A stretch of 64,000 nt of DNA from assembly GCA_030141605.1 (NCBI GenBank), contig JAQGDQ010000204.1:218501-282500 (forward strand), in the 5' to 3' direction. This DNA is from Tubiluchus corallicola. Lineage: Eukaryota; Priapulida; Priapulimorpha; Priapulimorphida; Tubiluchidae. How positions within the stretch are numbered: the first letter of the stretch is position 1; every line of letters starts with the position of its first letter. The notes beneath the pieces are model-generated. The model worked only from the letters and a program-made list of their open reading frames with translations. It was not told where the DNA came from and did no database searches. The position numbers were made by a program, and so were the translations under genes. Shown here in pieces: positions 48,525 to 64,000 of this stretch.

Positions 48525-48621
48525 ATATTATGCGAGCGTGATTCTGCGGTTTTGTGGCATGCATTTCAATTCACATTACTTCCGGCGTTCACGACTTTGA
48601 ATTCGATCTAGGCTCCAGTTA
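48525..48621 (+). repeat. Dispersed repeat, copy 2 (partner at 42272)
   Basis: The same block order as at 42272-42360 is present, with clear sequence divergence. It lies 1.5 kb upstream of the ATG exon of the second paralogue. Confidence 0.8.
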
Positions 48622-49127
48622 GACTGCTAGCGGCTACCAAAGGAATTTTTCTGAATTTTTTATCATCTTGTCTTTCCTAACCAGGGTTCTTGAGACGCGA
48701 AATTAAAACTGAATCACGTGATGAAATCATTTTTATTTAAGCGCGCTTCGACTAGTGAAGCCTCAAACTGATTACCTCGCTTTGGAATTAGCGTATCAGC
48801 TATCTTACAGGTACTAGAATTTTTCTAATTATAAATATCTTCTATTATGTTCCTTGCTTTTAATAAGATAAACTTATTTTTACTTCACATTATACTTTTT
48901 TAGCTTAGTTTTACTTTTTAAAAATCTTTATTGTTAAATTATAAAAAAAAAATTTGCACTGAGCTACAATAGATGCACTTCCGCTGTGCAACTAGCTAAA
49001 TCACATCTTGGAGTTTTATTTGTTAAGCTATACACTATTTGGTTCTCTAAGATTACAAAAGTAGGGTGTGCTGTTCATTTTGTTAAAGAAAAACCAGGAA
49101 TGGAAAAGAAACAAACTTGAATTGCAT

Positions 49128-49640
49128 GTAATAATATAATATAATATAATATAATGTAATGTAATGTAATGTAATGTAATGTAATGTAATGTAATGTAAT
49201 AATGTAATGTAATGTAATGTAATATATTATAATGTAATATAATATAATATAACATAATGTAATATAATATAATATAATATAACATAATATAATATAATAT
49301 AATATAATATAATATAATATAATATAATATAATATAATATAATATAATATAATATAATATAATATAATATAATGTAATGTAATGTAATGTAATGTAATGT
49401 AATGTAACGTAATGTAACGTAATGTAACGTAATATAACGTAACATAACGTAACATAACGTAACATAACATAACATAACATAACATAACATAATATATAGT
49501 AATGTAATGTAATGTAATGTAATGTAATGTGATGTAATGTAATGTAATGTAATGTAATGTAATGTAATGTAATGTAATGTAATGTAATGTAATGTAATGT
49601 AACGCAACGTAACGTAACGTAACGTAACGTAACATAAATT
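49128..49640. repeat. Very long (AATAT)n / (AATGT)n / (AACGT)n pentamer array
   Basis: More than 500 bp is built of pentamers that switch in blocks between AATAT, AATGT, AACGT and AACAT. A palindrome-like change occurs near 49228 (ATATTATAATG). Open frames read endless ITLHY-type repeats and are not genes. The array lies upstream of the second paralogue, as the GAATA array does upstream of the first. Confidence 0.98.
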
Positions 49641-49913
49641 AACATAATATAAAATATAAACTCGGCTTTAAATCAAAGTCAGTGTTTTGTTCCTCGCTGA
49701 AAGCAGCTTGTCTTAACAAAATGAAGTTGTTATACTGAGAATTTGAGAATGCCGGGCTGTTCTTCTTCTACCATTTTTGTAATCCTCGTCACCAGTTTCA
49801 AGTCATTTATTTCAGTAGACATTTCAGTACTTGGATGCTATATGTGTTATCAAGTCACTTAAATTTTCAATTCTCCTTTTATTTATTGATAGTTTTGTTT
49901 TCCATTGTTTTGC

Positions 49914-49957
49914 TGGTTCAGTGAAAATAGAGATCACGTGGTTCTAGTTTCGAATCC
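49914..49957 (+). repeat. tRNA-like A and B boxes (SINE remnant)
   Basis: TGGTTCAGTG at 49914 resembles a pol III A box and GTTTCGAATCC at 49947-49957 a B box, spaced by 33 bases as in a tRNA. The flanks do not fold into a full cloverleaf by eye, so it is a pseudo-tRNA or SINE head rather than a tRNA gene. Confidence 0.45.
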
Positions 49958-50083
49958 TAGCCGTTTCGCATTTTTTCAATTCGCCTTCATCTGTTTATAT
50001 TTGACTGTTGTTTAAATCGCTCAAATGTAAAAAAATCCTTGCATGTAAAACATGAACTTTACATTGTTTACAGAAGCAGAAAA

Positions 50084-51762
50084 ATGGAACAGAAGGTGAC
50101 ACTTGTTCTATTCAGCGTGAGTACTGCTTTACCATCCGTAATCTCTTAAAAGTGTCGTCGTCGTCATCATCATCATCATCGTTGTCATCGTCGTCATCAC
50201 CATCATCATCGTCGTCGTCGTCGTCGTCGTCGTCATCATCATCGTCTCATCATCATCATCACCATATCACCATCTTCATCATTATTATTACTTACCTTCG
50301 TTGGCATTACTGCGCTCAACCTCATTATAATTGTTATCACAGTCACCATCGCCACCGTCATCTATCATCACTACTAGCATCACCATCACAGTTTTCATTA
50401 TCATCATTATTATCACCAGCATTGTAAGACCATTATCATAATTGTCATCAGCATCACCGTTATCATAATCATTATCATCATCATCATCATCATTATCGGT
50501 GTCGTTTTCGTCGGTATCGTCATCATGTTATTGCATTTTCTTTGACATTGACTGCTGCAGTTAGTATCGCAGTGTTGCACTAAATACTCAAGTAGGAACA
50601 CTATTATCGTTATCATCAACAGCATCATCGCCGTCATTGTTTTGATCGTCATTCCTGCATAAGTCGAATATCAACACAATTTCTTGACATAAAAAACATT
50701 TTCTGGGTTGAAAACGATTTATCGCTCAGTTCCTGTATAATTTTGTCTAACTATATGAAACCTATACAGTGAATTTTTTAATAGATGTAACATAAAAACA
50801 CTCTAAATTCTCCTGTAAAACCCAATAAGGCTCTTTATACCAAGTCAAACTAAACTATTATTCTTTTGTCAAGTCAATTATTCTTTGGTCATAATTATAG
50901 TGAAGACTCAAATGGTTAAGCTCAATGAAATTTTATTACGGCGAATTAAAAATAACAATTGCATTAGAACAGTTGATTTTTAGAGTTTAAGGTTTATTTC
51001 AGGTCTGTGAAGAGAACAGTTGCTCTTAAAATGCTAGTCCAATAAAATTTATTAGTTCGACATTATTGTTGTGTCTTTAAATATTTGAATTACCACTCTT
51101 GAAAAAACTTTTTCTTGCAGTTGATGTTTTTTCATATTGGATTAGAGATGGTAAACGCCCAGCTTCTGTATTCTTATACATCTGATCCTCGCTGGCTTAA
51201 CAGTTTCAACCAAATTGTTTACGGGCCAAATGGCCTTTATGGACGTTACGGAGGTCTCGACAGGTACTTGAACGCAAGAACCCACATTGGTGGATACGGT
51301 GCAGGTTATGGATTTGCGAGACTTGGCTTAACTGGCAATCGTAGCAGTGGGTACCGTAAATATTTCCGTTTTGGCTATCCTGGCGGTTGCGTTGATCTGG
51401 GTCGGTTTGGTCCTAGCTACGATGGATTGAATAACGTCAAAAACCTCAATGCAGTCGTTCATAGTAACTTCTATTACGGAACCAACGTCAGGCTTCATAC
51501 TAGCCCTAAAATTCCCACGCTTGACCAAGGAATACCCAACATCAAATTTTGCAGTGAGGACAGTGCTCCAGGTGGGATCATCAGTGCAGGGGGTGGATAC
51601 GATTTCACAGGAAAGTGTTACGTTGGGGGCGTTGACAGTATTCGTCTTTCGGGGCCATGTAGTGTTTCATATCATGTTGGAATTCTTGGAAATGAATACC
51701 TCAGTGTGGCAGGAACGCTCTGTGATAATGGAAATCGCTGTTTTGGGTTTCAATACACGTAA
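50084..51762 (+). CDS. Secreted Gly/Tyr-rich six-cysteine protein, paralogue 2
   Basis: Two coding exons, 50084-50116 and 51121-51762, give 224 residues. Exon 1 encodes MEQKVTLVLFS. The signal peptide continues LMFFHIGLEMVNA in exon 2, with probable cleavage before Gln25. Residues 26-100 are Tyr/Gly/Arg-rich. The C-terminal module has cysteines at 101, 155, 177, 191, 212 and 218, and shares GC-x2-LGR-aromatic-G-SYDG, the C-SVSY block and GTLC-RCFxF with the upstream gene. The insert between the first two cysteines is 18 residues longer. Exon phase, intron position and leader match paralogue 1, which proves tandem duplication. The function is unknown. A candidate AATAAA lies at 52393, which would put the fold-back at 51790-52256 inside the 3' UTR. 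Confidence 0.85.
50152..50515. repeat. (TCA)n/(TCG)n imperfect microsatellite
   Basis: Dense TCA, TCG and TCATTA units occupy the first part of the intron of paralogue 2. A shorter ATC tract sits at 44547-44613 in the matching intron of paralogue 1. Confidence 0.9.
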
Positions 51763-51789
51763 TTGATTTAAATATTAATATAGAAAGAC

Positions 51790-52256
51790 GCACAATTAAT
51801 TTGAATTTGAAACCAAATTTTGAAAAGCAGTAAAAGCTGTATTTGAAAAGTAACCTTCGTCTTTCAAGACCGACAATCAATACTGGTCAAAAGTTCGTCC
51901 TTTAAAGCTCGCCAGCCAGTATCAGCATTTTCAACGCTAGATCGCTCCCGCTCGAATGATTCTAACTAATCAGATTAATTCTCAACCTTATACACTGGAA
52001 ATTCAGGTTCACAATTTGTCAAAATTAAAATTAATCTAATTCGTTAGAATGACTGTAGCGTAAGCGATCTAGCATTGGATATGATGAAATTCGCTGGCTT
52101 GTTATAAAGGATGAACTTTGGATTGTCATGAAAGCTGTGGAACACGTAGTGAGTTCTAGTGTAACCCGAAGGCCCTGGTTTAAATCCAGGCTGCATTCTA
52201 ACTTTCCACATTTCCTGTTTTTCAAAGTTTGGTTTCAAAATTAAATTAATTGTCAA
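51790..52256. mobile_element. 466-bp fold-back element 3' of paralogue 2
   Basis: The outer arms (51790-51828 and 52213-52255) share ACAATTAATTT, TTGAAACCAAA and TTTGAAAA in inverse orientation. The inner arms (about 51885-51985 and 52023-52130) pair through GCTAGATCGCT, ATTCTAAC, AGATTAATTT, GCCAGC and AAAGTTCrTCCTTTA. The right arm carries about 70 extra bases, including a perfect five-pair, seven-loop T-arm-like hairpin (CCTGGTTTAAATCCAGG) at about 52172. There is no open frame of substance. It would form a long imperfect RNA duplex if transcribed. Confidence 0.85.
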
Positions 52257-52259
52257 TTG

Positions 52260-52800
52260 TTCCATTATATAACTGAATTATTAATGGCAGGAAAAACACT
52301 TTGTTAACTTTGGTTAGCTGGATTTATTTTAAGTTAATAATAAGTGCCTAGATGGTATTGTAGTTAATGGTTTTATAGCATGTATGTAGATAAATAAAGT
52401 TTAAAAATTTATATTATCTGTATAAGCAAAAGCGTGAGTGTATTAGATCTATTCTCGATTTCATTTCCGCAATAATGCAACACGTTAAGAAGCGAGCTTT
52501 GCACAGGTATTTTTATCAACTAAAATCTTCTGTGTTATAATAGATTATACCTTTTGAAGCAGAACCTTTTATAGTAAAACGACCTTAATTTTGCAGATAA
52601 AATGATAACAAAGTGAAAACTTTTGTGAAAGTAAAGGTGTGAAAGTAGATAATTATAATGAATATATTTAATTGCAATAAAGCATGCATAAAATAAACGG
52701 CATTAGTAACTACAGTAAATTTTTAAAATGACTCTACTTTAATAAGGAATAAAAATTTCCACCTATTAAAATTTAAGTTCTTTACATTTTTTTAAAATCA
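52260..52800. other. 3' flank of paralogue 2
   Basis: AT-rich. It contains the AATAAA at 52393-52398 and no exon. Confidence 0.45.
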
Positions 52801-52814
52801 AAGGTATATAAATG

Positions 52815-52914
52815 TATAAAAGACATTATTTGCATGTCATATTTACGCAAACAGGACTGTATACATGAATACTTTTAATGTAATTTTTGTTATACTGTAC
52901 TGCACATTACTACG
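52815..52914 (+). promoter_or_regulatory. TATA box plus candidate signal-peptide exon
   Basis: TATAAAAG at 52815-52822 is followed by an ATG at 52865 that opens MNTFNVIFVILYCTLL, a signal-peptide-like segment ending in a GTGAGT donor after 52914. This is the layout of a first exon of a secreted protein, like the short signal exons of the two upstream paralogues. I could not find a matching second exon, so it may be a decayed third member or chance. Confidence 0.35.
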
Positions 52915-53929
52915 GTGAGTATACAATTTGGTCTAATAAAATTAATTGACTGTTTGTTTCTGTTCGTCATTTGCAAATTAACTAGTTAAAGCCAGCTTTA
53001 ATTGAAATTTGTCCAGCCTTCTAACTGCTTTGTTCTTCTCAACTACATGACTGGACCCATTCCACGAATCCAAGGGGGCCTAGTAGAATAGTGTGTTAGT
53101 GACCATTCCTGTCACGCATTGTCACCGTTGTTGCCCGTTGCCCCGAAAAAATTCACAGTAACTCGCAAACGCTCATTGCTAGAGTCATAAAACTTGCAGA
53201 CCAGACACTTGGGCTGGGGCCTTGGTTATAACGTGATTTTCGACACTGTCTTAGAGGTGCACTTCAGAGCATAAACGTACCACGCGTACAAAAATCTGGG
53301 CCTAGAAGTTAGGTCCGGGAATATGGCAAACCGTGGACCTATTGCGAAATCTAATTATCTCATCTTCCATTACTACGAACGTGGGACACTGCATGTCACG
53401 TATCAAGAAGAGACAGTACTGCGTCAGATAATTTACATAATTCACTCACTTTCCATTTGTAACTTCATTTGCATTCCCGAGGTGAGAAACACCCTGTGCA
53501 TCATTGAACGTAATAAAAACAATAAATTTCACGTTTAACGTTTATGACCAGGCCTAAGGCTTTATTTTAATCACGAAATAAAAAACTTAATCCTAGAAAT
53601 CTCCTAACTGGTTTTCTAAAGTTTTTAAAGCAGCGTAACCAACATGCCACTCAATATTAAATTACTTACTGCGTTTACAAGACAACGCTGAGTGAACACT
53701 TAACTATTTAGCCTATATATATATCTGCATTAGGTACAGCTTAATTATAGTCTTACTACGTGCTCGATAGTTATTTACTATTGTGTTTTCAACGTGCCAG
53801 GTAATAAAGGTAAGAAGTTGCAAAATCTTGCATATTAACAGCATTGAAATTTCTTATTATTATTATTATAGTTATTCCTGGAAGGGCAGCTGTATAAGGC
53901 AGCGAGTTCAATCTGTCAGTCTGTCCGTT

Positions 53930-54300
53930 AGCCATCTTGTCGCGGATCTTGAAAATGGCGACCATACTGAAAAGTTTCCTAAATTCTTTACCTTTAAATC
54001 TAGACACTAAAATCATGATCCTATCTTAAAATCATCTTCCTTCCGCCTTAGAACATGCAATAGAGCTAATATATTAATTACACTTGTAAGCGACTGCAAG
54101 CCATGTTGAAATTCTAACTAAGGTGATGTCACAGATGGTTTTAAGTATCAGATGTGGATTCCTTGATTTTGGAAATCTATATTTGGGCACCAAAAATCAG
54201 CATCTTATTTGCCCTTACAGGTAAGATTTGGCCTTTGTAGGCTAGCAACAGCCATCTTGCGGCCATCTTGAAAATAGCGACCATTGGAGGATTTTCATCT
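53930..54300 (+). repeat. Direct repeat pair with GCCATCTTG core
   Basis: GCCATCTTG...CTTGAAAATGGCGACCAT at about 53932-53970 recurs with one change near 54251-54285, about 315 bp apart. Similar phrasing (GGCCACCATTTTGAA) starts the monomer at 56320, so the two may be distantly related. Confidence 0.6.
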
Positions 54301-56304
54301 GACCAATATCGAAAATTAAACAATTTTATGGTTTCTGGCATTGTGTGAAGTTTCATAAATTTTGTGCAAAATTGGCAATTATTTCACCATTGTGTTGAAT
54401 TATACCAGGTACAAGTTGTCAAAGTATTGAGTAAAACGGAACTTTATTAATGTGTACAGTTACTGTTACTATTTTTCAGTGAGTTTTACGCTTAATTGTT
54501 TTTGTGCGCACTAGAAAGCGACTACCGCTCAAATTATTGAAGTAAACCTGTAATCTAAAACGGCGTTTACCAGACGTTATTGCATTATCCTGTATGCGTT
54601 ATTTCGTTATTCATTCTGCAACTATTCTTGTGAGATGGTTTATAAGCAGCAATAAGCTAATAACGCATTCTAGATATCTTGTAAACACCGCTTAGTGCAT
54701 TCCGGATGTTGTTTAGTGCATTCTAAAAGTTGTTTAATTTTGGAAAAATCCTAATTGCATTTGAAATTTAAAATTCAGTGAGAGACGTCAGGTGGTATTG
54801 TTTTGGTCGGTAATGTTGTTATATTGTACGTATAATGAATTATAATTGTTAGTATTAAATCAGATTCATCGTAACTATATGTTTTCTAAATGTTTGACTA
54901 CTGGTAAAGCTTGTAGCTCGATAATAATATTTCCACTCAACTCATTTTAGCAGGCCCGGTCACATAACAATTAACACAATGTCAACTCCTTAAAGATGCG
55001 ATGTATACTTCAGAAAACAGTAGAACCAATTTTTACTATTTTCCAATTGCCAAGATTACAAATTAGCATTACTCATGTCGAATCAACGGCTCTCGAAAAA
55101 CTTTACATTTCCGTAGTTTGTTTATCAACAGTTTTACTACAGTTTTTGCTCTTCTGCTTTTATTTACTACAGTATTTTATTCATTTATTCATTTAACCAT
55201 TTACTCATTATTTTTGTTTATTTGGATAGAAAAAAGGTGATGTTTTGTGAACGCAGGATGAGCGCCCTAAGTAAAAAGTAAGTACCTATTGCTATATGCT
55301 AGATTCCAAATAAAGGTATATGTTATTTTATTCGTGGCAAAGTAATATTAGTCAAGTATCAACTAAAATAAAAAACAAGTTTAACTTGAGGGACCCATTG
55401 AACTTGAAATCATGGATGAAAAATCTGGATACAATAATTTAGAGGCCATTTTAAATAACACTGTAGAGGAAACCGTGGCTGGATGCAACAGGGATAAGCT
55501 GAAATAGCCTTTATATATCCATTAATATTGCTTAAGGGTTCATGGGAAGACTAGGTAACAATCACCTTTGGGCAGCCTTTCTGCTACATGCATGTCGGTG
55601 ATGACGAATTTAGTGTAGCAGAGAACTGAGCACGAGGAATTTTAACACCTGAAAGTAATTTTTTGCTTTTTTAGAATATTTGAGATACTAATCAAAGTTC
55701 GCTATTTTTTAAAGTTTTATTAAGTATTGACCTTCCACTACCCTATGGTATAGCAAGTTTTTTAAAACACAGGCATATCTTTAAAATTATGGAATATTAG
55801 TACAAAAGTTCTCTTGGGGCTAGTTGAAACGTTATTATTTAATATAGCCATTTTATACATGCTGATAATTATACATGCCGCGATTCTGATGGTTTCAGTT
55901 ACTAATCCATCACTTATCAGCAATTTCCATTAATTTTGATCAACATTTGTTTAGACAATAAGTATAGAAATACGTTAGTGTTGCGATAATAGCTGTAACT
56001 AATAGCGTGATTAGGTTACTAACATACAAAGAGTTGGTCTGGCAGATTTCCCCCCAGAAGCCTCTTACCCCAGCAACTACTCTGTCTACGCTACCAAGTC
56101 TACCTGTCGCCTAGCAGCTATTGGTTATAGCCGTTACGCCACACTAATTTAATTCCGTATAATAATTATAAAAAATGGTTTGTAAATTATTTAATAAAAC
56201 GTACGTTAATAATTGATTCGACAATTTAGTTAATTCTAATTAATTCATAATTATTTAAAAATAATAAATAAATTCTAACCCAATTATGCTATAAAATTTC
56301 ATGA

Positions 56305-56585
56305 CTGAAACTGATATTATGGCCACCATTTTGAATTCAAACTTAAATGGCGTATCGAAAATTTAATTCATTCGTGAATTGGTGGAACATTAAGTTTAGA
56401 CTTTTTTTCAGAAATGATATTATTGCCGTCACCTTGAATCAAAAATGTCTGATCGAAAATTTGGTATATCAGTCGATGCGGAATTTGTTTTGATACATTC
56501 CCATAAAGTTTTATCACGATCCATGGCAAATTCAAGGAGACGTTAGCTTTTCTCAGAAAGTCACCCCAACAGCATCCAGATGATT
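56305..56585 (+). repeat. Interspersed monomer repeat, copy A
   Basis: Two diverged monomers share CACC-x-T-x-GAATT, ATCGAAAATT, a GATGCGGAATTTGTT block and CATTCCCATAAAGTTTTAT. The copy ends in CAACAGCATCCAGATGA. The same blocks and the same end (CAACACCCAGATGA) recur at 62225-62815 within the cPLA2 gene. Confidence 0.75.
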
Positions 56586-56945
56586 AGGGTCGAGTCCCTC
56601 GACCAACAATCTGTTGTTTGATTTTGCATTGTGGGATAAAATATGACTAGCTGGCGAAATATAGCAACGCTGTGCCAACAATGCTATGCACGCTCAGTCA
56701 TTGGTAATCGTAATCGTAATCCAGTATGTGAACAAACTGTCAAAAGTCAAAACGTGAATAACCACTGTAACTATGTACACAGAGCAAAGTAAATTCTGCA
56801 AAGTTTGGAAAATTCCACTGAGCTGTTACTCAGAATACAAACTCACAAACGTGCCTGAACTTGGGCAGGTAGTTTTCGTTTTCCTGTTGTAATACAGTTG
56901 CTTCCTGGGTTTATTGCACAGAGAGAATACTATTGACATAAGCTC

Positions 56946-56953
56946 TATAAAAG
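56946..56953 (+). promoter_or_regulatory. TATA box of the cPLA2 gene
   Basis: TATAAAAG followed by GC-richer sequence lies 103 bases before the cPLA2 ATG. This places a likely transcription start near 56977 and a leader of about 80 bases. Confidence 0.6.
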
Positions 56954-57055
56954 GCAGCCGTAGATGTATACCATGATTAGTGAAACTGCATGACTCTTGT
57001 TAAATAATTTTTGGTGCTTCCTATTGTCCTTGTGTGTGACTGGTAGCTTAAGAAA

Positions 57056-63752
<6,697 letters not shown>

Positions 63753-64000
63753 GTATATGAAAACTATTCTGATTTTGTCTTGTTGTAAGAAAATCCTAAG
63801 TGTTTTGATTTTATGCAAGAATTACTTAACATGTTGTTGTTGTAAGTCAAGAGTTGTTGTAGAGTTGTTGCAAGTCAAGTATTAAAATGAAAGCGTTTAT
63901 ACGTGATAAACTAATGAAATGTATATTGATAAACATTGTTTAAATGTTCATACAACAATAAACATGTATACGAAATATCAGTACGTTTATTGTTATGTAC

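Larger units (their letters stand above)
52920..56940. other. Gene-poor region upstream of cPLA2
   Basis: No gene is supported. It contains a pair of short direct repeats (about 53930-53985 and 54247-54300) built around GCCATCTTG and CTTGAAAATrGCGACCAT, and a repeat-monomer copy at 56305-56585. A GC-richer patch lies at about 56040-56140. Confidence 0.45.

Noticed and set aside
49028-49645. 205-residue ITLHY-repeat frame
   Set aside because: It is a pentamer array open in three frames, with nothing outside the repeat.
49914-49957. Genuine tRNA gene
   Set aside because: The boxes are recognisable, but the acceptor and anticodon stems do not pair by eye.
53323-53538. 71-residue frame
   Set aside because: No signal, domain or splice support is present, and the length is expected by chance.

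Overview
This is nuclear DNA from a multicellular animal. It is AT-rich and repeat-laden, with introns of about 0.1 to 3.5 kb, GT-AG junctions, and protein families that are metazoan (C2CD4-like C2 protein, FAM177, a KLF zinc-finger factor, cytosolic phospholipase A2, a protein with an MLKL-type four-helix domain). Nothing in it looks bacterial, organellar or viral. The abundance of microsatellites, non-LTR retrotransposon remains and fold-back elements, together with the gene set, suggests an invertebrate, probably marine. I cannot place it in a phylum from the sequence alone.

Layout. 1-7.5 kb: one small secreted cysteine-rich peptide gene on the minus strand (1225-1515), a fold-back-type element with inverted arms of short tandem repeats (about 2.08-3.88 kb), then gene-poor sequence. 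7.6-17.2 kb, plus strand: a four-exon gene for a 687-residue protein with a long serine-rich N-terminus and two C-terminal C2 domains. Its introns hold a dead LINE, CT microsatellites and a 5S-rRNA-derived element. 20.3-21.0 kb, minus: a single-coding-exon FAM177 gene. 23.2-25.6 kb: a 60-bp tandem repeat, a hAT MITE with a perfect 8-bp target duplication, and a minus-strand LINE that the MITE appears to have entered. 27.8-30.3 kb, minus: a two-exon KLF9/13/14/16-like gene. 33.3-39.7 kb, plus: a six-exon gene for a 304-residue protein with an MLKL-like 4HB (HeLo-type) domain and no kinase. A LINE, a hairpin element and a duplicated palindrome sit in its introns. 43.5-52.4 kb, plus: two tandemly duplicated genes for secreted Gly/Tyr-rich proteins sharing a six-cysteine C-terminal module that I do not recognise, each embedded among very long microsatellites. 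57.1-64.0 kb, plus: the first eight coding exons of a C2-type cytosolic phospholipase A2 gene, running off the window just after the nucleophile motif.

The genes do not form one pathway. Two (the tandem-C2 protein and cPLA2) are C2 membrane-binding proteins, the 4HB protein would also act at membranes if it resembles MLKL, and three loci encode secreted proteins. The most interesting items are the unrecognised six-cysteine secreted family, the kinase-less 4HB protein, and the C2CD4-like protein that carries an additional synaptotagmin-like C2B domain.
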